Positions 19,741 to 28,524 of a stretch of DNA of 64,000 nt are shown in pieces. The DNA is from Rhodanobacter sp. MP7CTX1. Lineage in GTDB: Bacteria > Pseudomonadota > Gammaproteobacteria > Xanthomonadales > Rhodanobacteraceae. Made by a program: the position numbers and the translations under genes. The stretch's first letter is position 1. Each line of letters starts with the position of its first letter. The stretch lies in assembly GCF_014205795.1 (NCBI RefSeq), contig NZ_JACHCN010000001.1, forward strand, positions 248,001 to 312,000, given 5' to 3'. Below the pieces are notes generated by a model. That model was not told the origin of the DNA and did no database searches. It saw only the letters and a list, made by a program, of their open reading frames with translations.

Positions 19741-20004
19741 ATGCCCATGCGTACTAAATTCTATTCGTATGAATTAAGGGCCGAGGCCGTTCGCTTGGTG
19801 ATTGAGAAGCGCTACTCGGCTTCGGAGGTTGCGTCCAAGTTCCACATTCGGAACGAGACCGTTCTGATATGGGTCAAGCGATTTCGCAATAACAGATCGC
19901 GGTTGGGTGAGGTCGCTGAATTGAAGACGCGGCTGCATGAAGTCGTCATGGAGCGTGATGTCCTGATCGAACTGACGACCCGGTTGCTGGACAAGGCGGG
20001 ATAG
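19741..20004 (+). CDS. Orphan IS3/IS911-type transposase OrfA-like protein
   Basis: 87 residues. A Tn_HTH-type helix-turn-helix is clear (FYSYELRAEAVRLVIE, then YSASEVASKFHIRNETVLIWVKRF) followed by a leucine-rich helix (ELKTRLHEVVMERDVL), the arrangement of OrfA of IS3-family elements. No orfB or DDE domain follows; the next gene is a TonB-dependent receptor. ATG at 19741 or 19747 are both possible and neither has a good ribosome site. It is either a remnant insertion sequence or a domesticated DNA-binding protein. Confidence 0.7.
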   Translation: MPMRTKFYSYELRAEAVRLVIEKRYSASEVASKFHIRNETVLIWVKRFRNNRSRLGEVAELKTRLHEVVMERDVLIELTTRLLDKAG

Positions 20005-20184
20005 ATGTTTTCCATCCCGTCGCGATCTTGATAATGACTGTTCGACTGATTTCTACATGGCGATAACGATCAACTGTTGACGTTACCGTGCCAGTGGACT
20101 GGCCGACCTCGGATGTTGGCTGAATTACGGGTTTGGGCGGAAGCATTCCGACCCATGGTCGATAATAAATCGGAGGACGTTTTC

Positions 20185-23100
20185 ATGAAACTTGGGGCCA
20201 CAAGGCTTTCCTCAGCAGTCCGTATGGCACTTTCGTTGGGTGCAGTCGTCACGGCGGGCGCCACGAGCGCGGCATTCGCACAGAATCAACCCGCGCCGAC
20301 GCAGGGCAATACCACTCCGGCCGCTCCTCAAAAAGCATCTACCTTGCAGACCGTGGTGGTTACCGGTTCTCACATTCGTCGCGTGGATCTGGAAACGGCC
20401 AGCCCGGTCGTCACCATCGATCGCGCGGCGATCCAGGCCAGCGGGAAGCTGACGCTGGGCGATCTGGTGCAGGATTTACCGGCGGTGACCGGCGGCAACG
20501 TCAATCCTTCGGTCAACAACGGCGGTGGCACCGGCGCCAGCACCATCGGTCTGCGCGGCCTGGGTCCAAACCGCACGCTAATCCTGGTCGATGGCCATCG
20601 CATCATCGGCAATCCACTCATTGCTGGCGGCGTGGATCCGAACTCGATCCCGGCTTCGATGATCGATCACATCGATGTGCTGACTACCGGCGCGTCTTCG
20701 GTCTACGGTTCCGACGCGATCGGCGGTGTGGTCAACTTCATCCTGCGAAAGAATTACCAGGGCGCAGAGTTCTCTGCGAACTTTGGTCAGTCCGACCATA
20801 ACGACGGCGAGCAGCAGGGTTACAGTTTCACGTTTGGCCAGACGTCCGACAAAGGCAACATCATGGGCGGCGTGGACTACAACAAGACCGATGGCATCGA
20901 GGCCGGCAGTCGCAAGTTCTCCAGGAACGCGGTGTCGTTGTATGGCACGAATGGACGGGGCCCGTCCGCACCGCAGCCGGTCACCGGGAACATTGGCGGT
21001 TCCTCCTCGGGGGCGAACGGACATATCCAGCTGACGGGAACCACCAACCCGGCTTTCCAGTCGGCTTTCGGCTCCATCCCCACTTGCGGTTACCTGGCGC
21101 ATAACCCGGGAGCGGGCACCGATGCCCCCGCTGACTACCATTGCTTCCAGAACAATGGTCCGGCCAGCGACAAGTACAACTACGCGACGGTGAACCTGAT
21201 CCTGACGCCGCAGGAGCGCACCAATGCGTTCATCATGGGCAACTACAATCTGACCGATCATGTCATCGCCTATCTGGACGCCTACGTCGACAAGACGGCT
21301 TCCAACTTTGCGTTGGCACCGGACCCCTTGACCACCGCCGGCGGACTGGTCATTTCGCCCGATAACTTCTTCAATCCGTTTGGTGTCCAGTACGCGAATG
21401 GCGCAAGCGATTTTGGTGTGCGCCTCACATCATTGGGCCTGCGCGAAACCTTCGCCGGCATCACCACCGGAGAGGTCCATACCGGACTCAAGGGCGACTT
21501 CCCGATTGGCAGCCAGACCTGGCAGTGGGACGCGGGCCTGGACTATGGGCATGTCAGCTCGACCACCACGGTCACGAAATTGGTGAATCTGAATATCCTG
21601 AATCAGGAGGCCGGTCCCTCCTTCCTGGATCCGGCCTCGGGTGCGGTGGTTTGCGGTACGCCGGGCAACATCATCGTCGGCTGCATTCCGTTCAACCCGT
21701 TCGACACCAACACCCGGCAGTCGCTCGCCGCGCTTCAGGCGGCGTCCTCGCCAGGTCTTGCCACGGCTACCCAGATCGAGAAGATCTGGCACGTCGACCT
21801 CAATGGTGGTCTGTTCGACCTGCCTGCCGGTACCGTCAACCTGGCGGTGGGTGGGGACTATCGCAAGGAATACGTGGACGCCAAAGTCGATGGCTTGCTG
21901 ACCATCGATCCGGCCACCGGCACCTGCACTTTGGGCAGCCAGTGCGCCTCGGGCTTGCAGGGCGGCTACAACGTGAAGGAGGCCTACGCCGAACTATTCA
22001 TCCCGATTCTGAACGATCTGCCATTCATCAAATCGCTCAACGTCGACATCGGCGACCGCTTTTCCAGTTACAGCATGTCCGGTACCACCAACAACGTGAA
22101 GGTCGCCATCGAATACAAACCAATCGATGATCTGTTGCTGCGCGGCACGGTGGCCGAGGTGTTCCGCGCGCCGAACCTCTTTGAAGTGTTCGGGTCACCG
22201 GCTTCCTCGGCACCCAGGCTCTCCACCGATCCTTGCACCGGCTATACCGGCACGCCGGTCGATCCCGCCTGCGTCAATGTACCTACCGACGGCAGCTTCA
22301 AAAACACCAACGTGGTTACCGGTGTGCAGGCCGCTACGCTCGCGACAGGTGCCCAATATGCAGGCGTCGCGCTCAAGCCGGAACAGGGCAAGACCTTCGA
22401 TTTTGGTGCCGTCTATAGTCCGGCGTGGGCCCCTGGCCTGTCCGCCACGGTGGATTTCTGGCATCTGTATCTGAATGACGTCATCACCCCGATTGCACTG
22501 CAAAGCGAGCTCGACCTGTGCTCGGCAGGGCAGCTCTTCTACTGCCAGTTCATCCATCGCGTCGACAGCGGAGTCAATCAGGGACAGATCGCGCCGAATA
22601 CCCTGCAGCCCACGGTCAACCTCGGCACCGCCAGCACCGGTGGCGTCGATTTCTCGCTGAATTACAAGCTGCCGGAGTTCTCGTTCGGCCAGTTCAGCGT
22701 AGGCCTCAACACCACCTACATGAAGTACTACAACGAGCAAACGGCACCCGGAACGCCCGCCAACGTCACCTACAACGACGCCGGGCATTACATGCCATTC
22801 GGCTCTGCTCAGGCTGCGGCCTGTCCGGGTGCTGCCGGCAACTGCTTGTTCCCGCGCTGGAAGGGCCAGGGCTACGTGAATTGGAGACTGGGTAATTGGG
22901 ACGCGTCGTGGCGCCTGCGCTACATCGGTCGCTTCCAGATGGGTTCGCAGAGCCCGTCGCAGGACGTGCATCCGGATGGTTCGTGCTACTTCGGCAGCTA
23001 CTGCACGATTCAAGGTGCGGTGTACAAGTTCGGTGCGACCACCTACAACGATGTCACGCTGGGCTACAACATCGAACCGTTGAATACGCGCGTCGAGTTT

Positions 23101-23232
23101 GGCGTCAACAATGTCTTCGACAAGCAGCCGCCGTTTCTATTTGCCAATAACACGCTCAATGCGAATACCGATCCAAGTGACTTCGACACGATTGGCCGCT
23201 TCTTCTTCGGCCGGGTCACCGTCAAGTTCTGA
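20185..23232 (+). CDS. TonB-dependent outer-membrane receptor
   Basis: 1015 residues. ATG at 20185 is chosen: GGAGG lies 8 bases upstream and a typical signal peptide follows (MKLGATRL, hydrophobic core, cleavage near AFAQ). A TonB-box-like TLQTVVVTG precedes a plug domain (SPVVTIDRAAI, TIGLRGLGPNRTLILVDG, VYGSDAIGGVVNFI). The remaining 750 residues form the barrel and end FFFGRVTVKF with terminal Phe. Size and plug sequence match the large receptors abundant in Xanthomonadales that import siderophores, sugars or peptides; the substrate is not evident. No TonB, ExbB or transporter gene is adjacent. A strong terminator follows. Confidence 0.95.
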   Translation: MKLGATRLSSAVRMALSLGAVVTAGATSAAFAQNQPAPTQGNTTPAAPQKASTLQTVVVTGSHIRRVDLETASPVVTIDRAAIQASGKLTLGDLVQDLPAVTGGNVNPSVNNGGGTGASTIGLRGLGPNRTLILVDGHRIIGNPLIAGGVDPNSIPASMIDHIDVLTTGASSVYGSDAIGGVVNFILRKNYQGAEFSANFGQSDHNDGEQQGYSFTFGQTSDKGNIMGGVDYNKTDGIEAGSRKFSRNAVSLYGTNGRGPSAPQPVTGNIGGSSSGANGHIQLTGTTNPAFQSAFGSIPTCGYLAHNPGAGTDAPADYHCFQNNGPASDKYNYATVNLILTPQERTNAFIMGNYNLTDHVIAYLDAYVDKTASNFALAPDPLTTAGGLVISPDNFFNPFGVQYANGASDFGVRLTSLGLRETFAGITTGEVHTGLKGDFPIGSQTWQWDAGLDYGHVSSTTTVTKLVNLNILNQEAGPSFLDPASGAVVCGTPGNIIVGCIPFNPFDTNTRQSLAALQAASSPGLATATQIEKIWHVDLNGGLFDLPAGTVNLAVGGDYRKEYVDAKVDGLLTIDPATGTCTLGSQCASGLQGGYNVKEAYAELFIPILNDLPFIKSLNVDIGDRFSSYSMSGTTNNVKVAIEYKPIDDLLLRGTVAEVFRAPNLFEVFGSPASSAPRLSTDPCTGYTGTPVDPACVNVPTDGSFKNTNVVTGVQAATLATGAQYAGVALKPEQGKTFDFGAVYSPAWAPGLSATVDFWHLYLNDVITPIALQSELDLCSAGQLFYCQFIHRVDSGVNQGQIAPNTLQPTVNLGTASTGGVDFSLNYKLPEFSFGQFSVGLNTTYMKYYNEQTAPGTPANVTYNDAGHYMPFGSAQAAACPGAAGNCLFPRWKGQGYVNWRLGNWDASWRLRYIGRFQMGSQSPSQDVHPDGSCYFGSYCTIQGAVYKFGATTYNDVTLGYNIEPLNTRVEFGVNNVFDKQPPFLFANNTLNANTDPSDFDTIGRFFFGRVTVKF

Positions 23233-23251
23233 GTGACGTTTTATCCCCTGA

Positions 23252-23287
23252 GGGTCGCGCAAACGGATTGCGCGGCCCTTTTTTTAT
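23252..23287 (+). terminator. Intrinsic terminator of the TonB-dependent receptor gene
   Basis: An 11-bp stem (GGGTCGCGCAA with TTGCGCGGCCC, one G-T pair) with a 5-base loop is followed by seven T residues, 20 bases after the stop codon. Confidence 0.92.
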
Positions 23288-23310
23288 GGCGCGGCGTCAC
23301 CAACGGCGCG

Positions 23311-23616
23311 TCAGTAGAATCGCGGAATCGGCCCTTTCTGAGGTGTCTGGTTCGGCAGCTCGAAGAAGATTTCGTCGACGTAGCACCAACCCCAGCCCTC
23401 GGGCGGATCGTAGCCCTCGATAATGGGGTGTTGGGTAGCGTGGAAATGCGCGGTCGCATGGCGCCCGGGCGACTGATCGCAGCAGCCCACGTGGCCGCAG
23501 CTGCGGCACAGCCTGAGGTGCAGCCAGGTCGAACCTGTCTTGAGGCATTCCTCGCAACCACGCGTTCCGGGTATCACGTTGGCCACGTGCGCAAGGTGGA
23601 GGCACTCTTTGCTCAT
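23311..23616 (-). CDS. UBP-type zinc-finger protein
   Basis: 101 residues, essentially one ZnF-UBP domain: C5 and H7, GCEEC (C21, C24), CRSC (C37, C40), CC near 45, then HATAHF and TQHP histidines. In eukaryotes this fold binds the ubiquitin C-terminus; bacteria carrying it usually lack ubiquitin, and its ligand there is unknown. The start codon overlaps the stop of the upstream flavoprotein gene by four bases (ATGA, 23613-23616), so translation is probably coupled and the two proteins likely work together. Confidence 0.9.
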   Translation of the reverse strand: MSKECLHLAHVANVIPGTRGCEECLKTGSTWLHLRLCRSCGHVGCCDQSPGRHATAHFHATQHPIIEGYDPPEGWGWCYVDEIFFELPNQTPQKGPIPRFY

Positions 23617-25301
23617 GGTGCGCGCTCCTTGGTGCTGGCAAGAAACTGGTGCAAGGCGGCGACTACCTGTGCGCCTTCGCCCACCGCGGCAGCCACGCGT
23701 TTGGTGGAGCCTGCACGCACATCGCCGATGGCGAACACGCCTGGCGTCGTCGTCTCCAGTGCCATCGGCTCGCGGCCCATCGCTGACCATAGCGGCCCAC
23801 TGCCGGGTTGCCCGGTACAGACAAATCCTTTGGCATCGACCCGTACGTCGCAGCCTTCCAGCCAGGCGGTATTGGGCTCGGCGCCGGCAAACAGGAACAG
23901 GTGCCGCAGCGGTCCGGTCCATTCGGCCCCGGTGTCGTGCCGGCGGAAGGTCGCTCCGGACAGACCCGACTCGCTGCCGTGCAGGGTGACGACCTCGGTG
24001 CGGGTGTGCAGGGTGACGTTGGGAAGTGCCGCGATGCGCTCAACCAGATATCGCGACATCCGCGCTTCAAGTCCTTCGCCGCGGGCCACAAGATGCAGGT
24101 GTCTGACTTGCGGCGCGAGGTACACCACCGCTTGACCCGCCGAGTTGCCCGCGCCGATCAAGGCGATCTCCTCGCCCGCACACAGTCGTGCTTCCACTGG
24201 CGAAGCCCAATAAGACACGCCAGCGCCCTCGAAACGATCCAGGTTCTCGATCTGCGGACGACGGTAGCGCGCGCCCGAGGCAATCACAACGGCGCGCGCG
24301 CGGGCCCCGGTGCCGTTTTCCAGATGCAGCGTGAACAGGTCGCCCGGCTGTTGTCCCTTGCACTGCAGTGACGTCACGTTGACCGGGATAGCGATTTCCG
24401 CCCCGAATTTCTGCGCCTGGGTAAAGGCACGCGCGGTCAGCGCAAGACCGGAGATACCGGTGGGAAAGCCGAGATAGTTCTCGATCCGTGCCGATGCACC
24501 GGCCTGCCCACCGAACGCGCACGCGTCGAGTACCAGCACCGACAACCCCTCCGAGGCCGCGTACACCGCAGTAGCGAGGCCGGCCGGCCCAGCGCCGACC
24601 ACGGCTACGTCGAACACGCGCTCCGGGTCCATCTCTGGCGTGATGCCGACGCAGGCGCCCACCTCGACGTCGGACGGACGCTTGAGCAATGCGCCATTGG
24701 GGCACAGCACGATGGGCAAGTCGTCATCTTGCAGGCCGAAGCGTTCGACCAACGCCTGGCCATCGCCACCGTCAGCCACGTCCAGCACGGAGTAGGGGTA
24801 ACCGTTACGTGACAGAAAGCCCTCGAGATGGACCAGCGCGGGATCGCCCTGACGACCGGCCAGGATGGAGCCAGCGCCCTCGTAAATCAGCGAGGTGCGA
24901 CGCAGGATGAAAGCGCGCATCACGATTTCGCCGATATCGGCGGAGCCAATGATGAGCGCGCGCAAATGCGTCGTGTCGAAAGACAGGACCTCGCAGCCCT
25001 GTGTTCCCGCACGTACGGTGGCCAATGCGGACCGACCGCCGAGCTGACTGATTTCGCCGGTGAAACCGCCAACGCCGAGAATGGCAATGAGCTCTTCCTT
25101 GCCAGTCACCTGCCGCCGGCTAGCCAGCACGTCACCGGCCGTCACCACGAACACCGAAGCGTTGCGCTCACCCACCGCATAAAGGGTCTCGCCAGCCTCG
25201 AAGCGTCGTGGCGGCGCCATCGCGAAACGGCCGACCAGCGCCAGCTGCGTTGCGTTAAGCACAGGAAAGAGTTGTGCCCTGCGTGTTTCGAGTAGCGTCA
25301 T
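23613..25301 (-). CDS. cNMP-binding / thioredoxin-reductase-like FAD oxidoreductase fusion
   Basis: 562 residues from the ATG at 25301 (an upstream TTG is less likely). Residues about 10-130 form a cyclic-nucleotide-binding-type beta-barrel (GEISQLGGRSALATVRA resembles the phosphate-binding cassette). Residues about 145-225 look thioredoxin-fold-like. From 231 on there is a two-dinucleotide flavoprotein: GAGPAG for FAD, IGAGNSAGQA for NADPH and FAIGDVRAG near the end. The usual CxxC redox pair of thioredoxin reductase is replaced by YWAS with a lone Cys further on, so disulfide reduction by the standard route is unlikely. It is translationally coupled to a ZnF-UBP gene. It may be a redox enzyme gated by a nucleotide or other small ligand. 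Confidence 0.9.
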   Translation of the reverse strand: MTLLETRRAQLFPVLNATQLALVGRFAMAPPRRFEAGETLYAVGERNASVFVVTAGDVLASRRQVTGKEELIAILGVGGFTGEISQLGGRSALATVRAGTQGCEVLSFDTTHLRALIIGSADIGEIVMRAFILRRTSLIYEGAGSILAGRQGDPALVHLEGFLSRNGYPYSVLDVADGGDGQALVERFGLQDDDLPIVLCPNGALLKRPSDVEVGACVGITPEMDPERVFDVAVVGAGPAGLATAVYAASEGLSVLVLDACAFGGQAGASARIENYLGFPTGISGLALTARAFTQAQKFGAEIAIPVNVTSLQCKGQQPGDLFTLHLENGTGARARAVVIASGARYRRPQIENLDRFEGAGVSYWASPVEARLCAGEEIALIGAGNSAGQAVVYLAPQVRHLHLVARGEGLEARMSRYLVERIAALPNVTLHTRTEVVTLHGSESGLSGATFRRHDTGAEWTGPLRHLFLFAGAEPNTAWLEGCDVRVDAKGFVCTGQPGSGPLWSAMGREPMALETTTPGVFAIGDVRAGSTKRVAAAVGEGAQVVAALHQFLASTKERAP

Positions 25302-26000
25302 GATGCGACCCGGCGGCGATAGGTATCTCTGGAGTTTCTTCCTCTGCGGATCGGCTGGCAACCTGGTTTTGGTGCGCTGGCGGTTTGCCGAGATTCAAGG
25401 GCGGGGCACCCTGCAGATATCGCCTGCACACCTCGCACAGCTGCAAGGTATCGTCGTCACGGAGAAACTCAAGAGCGAGCGATCTTGTGGGAGCGACTTC
25501 AGTCGCGATGCTCTGGCTTTTGGCTTTGCAGTTCTTGCTTCAGCGCTTTAGTGCCTAAGTGCCTAAGTGCCTAAGAGCATCGCGACTGAAGTCGCTCCCA
25601 CAAGAGCAACATTTTCCCGCGACCCCCACTCCCTTGCGCCAGCCCTCTCCTGATCAATGTCGTCACGGCATGATCGAGAAAGGGGCGTCGAATGCGCCAT
25701 GTGAAACGACGAAACCGAACTCATTCGGACGCATTCACCCGTACGTAGAACTACGGCAGCCAGTTACGCAAAACCTCCGTACTGAGTGCGCGCAGGAATT
25801 GTTAAAGTCCCACTGCCCACTCAGCTTCAATCTGATGGCATTGCGACCAGCAGCTACTGCCAGTGGCTACTGGAGTGGAGAAACGCCATCTTCCGGTCCG
25901 TGCCGACCTGCAGGTCGGCAAGCTCCAGCGTCGCTCTCGATGGATGTCCGAGCGCCCGGTCTGCAGACCCCGACTCAATGTTTCCGGAGGAGGTTGAATC
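25302..26000. other. 700-base intergenic region with palindromes
   Basis: No gene is supported here. It contains the long inverted repeat at 25484-25604 and a 20-bp perfect palindrome at 25901-25920 (TGCCGACCTGCAGGTCGGCA). It must also hold the promoters of the flavoprotein gene (minus) and of the DUF2092 gene (plus); I could not single out -35/-10 boxes. Confidence 0.5.
25484..25604. repeat. Perfect 30-bp inverted repeat, REP-like, with tandem octamers in the loop
   Basis: Arms 25484-25513 and 25575-25604 are exact reverse complements (core GTGGGAGCGACTTCAGTCGC). The loop ends in three tandem copies of GTGCCTAA at 25551-25574. The arm sequence is of the type dispersed between genes in Pseudomonas and Xanthomonadales genomes. 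Confidence 0.85.
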
Positions 26001-26807
26001 ATGATTCGTCAATGGAGTTTGCCCTTGGGCTTGATGATCGCGGCGGCGTGCGTTGCGACACCGACGTGGGCGCTGGATGCGTCGACTCCCGCGCCAAAAT
26101 CCGCGCAGAAAATACAGGCTGCGCCTGCTGTGGATCCATCGGCGCTTCACGCGATCGATCTGATGGCGCAGAAGCTGCGGACGCTGACAGCGTTTACCGT
26201 GAGCGCCGACGTCACCACTGAAGAAGTGCTCGATTCAGGTCAGAAGGTCAGCTACGGCGGAACGGTGACCTACAAGATCAGGGCACCCGACAAGTTCTTC
26301 GCCGCGCTCGACAGTGATCGCAAGCAGCGCAGCTTCTACTACGACGGGTCGAAGTTTACGATCTACGCGCCTCGGATGCATTACTACGCACAGAAGCCGA
26401 TGACCGGGAGAGTGCGTGATCTCGTGGATGCCGCGCAGGATAAATACGGTATCGAGATGCCCTTGGCCGACCTGTTCTATTGGGGTACGGAGCGGGCTCC
26501 GTTGTCCGCGATCCAGTCAGCCGTCGTGATAGGTCCCGCGCACATCAACAAAGTCGAATGCGACCATCTCCTGATGCATCAGGGCAGCGTGGACTGGCAG
26601 GTCTGGATCTCGCGGGCAACCCTGCTTCCGCAAAAGCTCGTCATTGCCAATCGGGATGATCCAACCCAGCCCGAGTACACCGCAACGTTCAACTGGGATA
26701 CGACCAGCAGCCTGCCGGATAGCGCCTTCGCTTTCACGCCAGGCAAGGATGACCATCCCATCAAGGTCCTTGGAGATAGTTCGCAGACAACGGAGGCCTC
26801 GCCATGA
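26001..26807 (+). CDS. Periplasmic DUF2092-family protein
   Basis: 268 residues with a Sec signal peptide (IRQWSLPLGLMIAAACVATPTWA). The mature part matches the DUF2092 pattern: LMAQKLRTLTAFTVSADVT, a tyrosine/glycine strand FYYDGSKFTIYAP, LADLFYW, and WQVWISRATLLPQKLVI near the end. The fold is thought to be LolA-like, suggesting binding of a hydrophobic ligand, but no activity is established. An ideal ribosome site GGAGGAGG precedes the start. The downstream gene overlaps it by four bases, so the pair is likely translated together. Confidence 0.85.
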   Translation: MIRQWSLPLGLMIAAACVATPTWALDASTPAPKSAQKIQAAPAVDPSALHAIDLMAQKLRTLTAFTVSADVTTEEVLDSGQKVSYGGTVTYKIRAPDKFFAALDSDRKQRSFYYDGSKFTIYAPRMHYYAQKPMTGRVRDLVDAAQDKYGIEMPLADLFYWGTERAPLSAIQSAVVIGPAHINKVECDHLLMHQGSVDWQVWISRATLLPQKLVIANRDDPTQPEYTATFNWDTTSSLPDSAFAFTPGKDDHPIKVLGDSSQTTEASP

Positions 26808-27364
26808 ATCGTCGAAATAATCTCTCGTTTTCGGGACTTTCGTGCGTCGTGATCCTGGCCGCCGCGTGCCTGATGGCTTCTTCTCAGGCTGATGCCGCCA
26901 TCCGTGGGGGTGGTGGCGCCGCACGCGGTGGTGGTGGTGGCGGCGCGCGCTCGGCCTCGCGCTCCAGCATCAACGCGCCGGCGGGCAACAGAAATGCCGG
27001 CGGCAATGTCAACGGCAATGGAGACCGCAACGTCAACGCGAATGGCAACCGAAACACCAACGTCAACGCGAACCGTAACGTCAATGTCAACAACAACGTC
27101 AACGTGAATCGTGATGTCCATGTCGATGTCGACAATGGCTGGGACAATGGCTGGCATGACCATCCCGTCGCCACTGCTGCGGCCGTCACCGCAACGGTCG
27201 CCGTCACCGCGGCCGTCGTGGGATCGATGGTTCACTCCATACCGCCCAGCTGCGTGACCGTCGTGCAGAATGGCGCCACGTACTCGCAATGCGGTTCCAC
27301 CTGGTACCAGCCCAGTTATTCCGGCAGCCAGGTAACTTACGTCGTGGTCAATCCGCCTGGCTGA
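26804..27364 (+). CDS. Secreted Gly/Asn-rich low-complexity protein
   Basis: 186 residues. Signal peptide to about residue 32 (VVILAAACLMASSQADA), a Gly/Arg/Ser segment (GGGGAARGGGG), then a region of N-x repeats (NVNANGNRNTNVNANRN) and a hydrophobic Ala/Val/Thr stretch (AAAVTATVAVTAAVV), ending with a two-Cys segment CVTVVQNGATYSQC. The start overlaps the DUF2092 stop (ATGA). The C-terminal part resembles the ends of small secreted proteins often found beside DUF2092 genes. Function unknown; surface or periplasmic location is inferred. Confidence 0.75.
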   Translation: MNRRNNLSFSGLSCVVILAAACLMASSQADAAIRGGGGAARGGGGGGARSASRSSINAPAGNRNAGGNVNGNGDRNVNANGNRNTNVNANRNVNVNNNVNVNRDVHVDVDNGWDNGWHDHPVATAAAVTATVAVTAAVVGSMVHSIPPSCVTVVQNGATYSQCGSTWYQPSYSGSQVTYVVVNPPG

Positions 27365-27381
27365 CGGGGCAGCGTCTCAAG

Positions 27382-27410
27382 CAAGGTGCCGCAGGGAGGC
27401 GGGCACCTTG
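27382..27410 (+). terminator. Possible terminator of the DUF2092 pair
   Basis: A 9-bp stem CAAGGTGCC / GGCACCTTG with an 11-base loop, 18 bases after the stop, followed by TTGTG. There is no real T-run, so this is a weak call. Confidence 0.45.
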
Positions 27411-27577
27411 TTGTGACATGGCCGAAGCCCGGTGCTGACCTGACAGTGTTTTCAGGTGACGGCTCTCGCTGTGTTGCAGCTTGAGATCTTGCGGCGCAAG
27501 ATTGACCAACCATCAACGACGCGATCCTTGGTGCTCACCTCTCCATCGACGCGGATTGCTCTCGGGAGGGATCAGCG

Positions 27578-28018
27578 ATGAAAAAGCTCATGTTGGTCAA
27601 AACGGCTGTGCTCGTCAGTGCCTTGTTGCTCGCCCAGGTGGCATCGGCCGGATCGGTCGAATGCAAAATGTCATTCAATATTTCTGGTTGGTCGCTGATC
27701 TACAAGCACTCCAGCGGAACCGGCAAGATCAGCTGTTCCGACGGAACACATATGAACGTCAAGATCACCGCCAACGGTGGTGGCCTCACCGCGGGCAAGT
27801 CGAAAATCGAGGGTGGTATCGGCAAGTTCAGTGGGGTGAGCAGCATCAGCGAAATCCCCGGGGTGTACGCGCAAGCCGATGCCAGTGCCGGTGCCATCAA
27901 GTCCGGTACCGCTCAGGTGCTGACGAAGGGCACCGTTTCGCTGGCGCTTTCCGGCTCGGGGCAAGGGATTGATCTGGGCGTCAGCATCGGTGGAATGAGC
28001 ATTTCAAAAGCGAACTGA
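27578..28018 (+). CDS. Secreted protein of unknown function
   Basis: 146 residues. Signal peptide MKKLMLVKTAVLVSALLLAQVASA, then an all-beta-looking chain rich in Gly and Ser with two cysteines (VECKM and ISCSD) that could form a disulfide. Repeated patterns such as GGGLTAGKSKIEGGIGKF and DLGVSIGGMSIS suggest a beta-sandwich or barrel. GGGAGG lies 8 bases before the start. I recall similar anonymous proteins in gammaproteobacteria but no named domain. Confidence 0.75.
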   Translation: MKKLMLVKTAVLVSALLLAQVASAGSVECKMSFNISGWSLIYKHSSGTGKISCSDGTHMNVKITANGGGLTAGKSKIEGGIGKFSGVSSISEIPGVYAQADASAGAIKSGTAQVLTKGTVSLALSGSGQGIDLGVSIGGMSISKAN

Positions 28019-28132
28019 CAGGCTCTTCGCTGCACGATGCGCTATGCCTCAGTAGCATCTTCGCCGACGCTGCCGAGCCATGGCCATCGCGCGTCGGGTA
28101 GATTCGCAGCCACCTGCCTTAGGGAGAGTGCC

Positions 28133-28450
28133 ATGCCTCGTATGATGCTCGTCGCACTGGCATTCGCGGTCTACGCTGTCTCGCCATCGCCTGTCATCGC
28201 GCAGGCGGGACTCAGTGGTGTTGCCACCAGCGTGATGAGGCTGGACAGGAATTTCGATATTGCCGACAGGAACCACGACGGTCTTTTGAGCAAGGACGAA
28301 GCGAAGGCAGGGGGCATTCCCTTCATCGTGAAAAACTTTGATGCGATCGACACGCAACATCGTGGCCTGGTGTCCAAGGATGACGTGCATGACTTCATCA
28401 AAAAGTCGCTGGCGCACAAGCCTCCGGCGCCTGCGTCGTCAGTGAAGTAG
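28133..28450 (+). CDS. Small secreted EF-hand protein
   Basis: 105 residues; ATG at 28133 has AGGGAG upstream and begins a signal peptide (RMMLVALAFAVYAVSPSPVIA). One canonical calcium-binding loop is present (DRNHDGLLSKDE, ligands at D, N, D, L, S, E positions) and a second degenerate one (DTQHRGLVSKDD) in which the third ligand position is His. Likely a periplasmic calcium-binding protein; partner unknown. Confidence 0.82.
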   Translation: MPRMMLVALAFAVYAVSPSPVIAQAGLSGVATSVMRLDRNFDIADRNHDGLLSKDEAKAGGIPFIVKNFDAIDTQHRGLVSKDDVHDFIKKSLAHKPPAPASSVK

Positions 28451-28524
28451 AACTGGCTCCGACACAACGTGATGCGTCGCGCACCGGCGACGGGCACAGC
28501 GCAACCCATGTTGCTCGTATGCCA

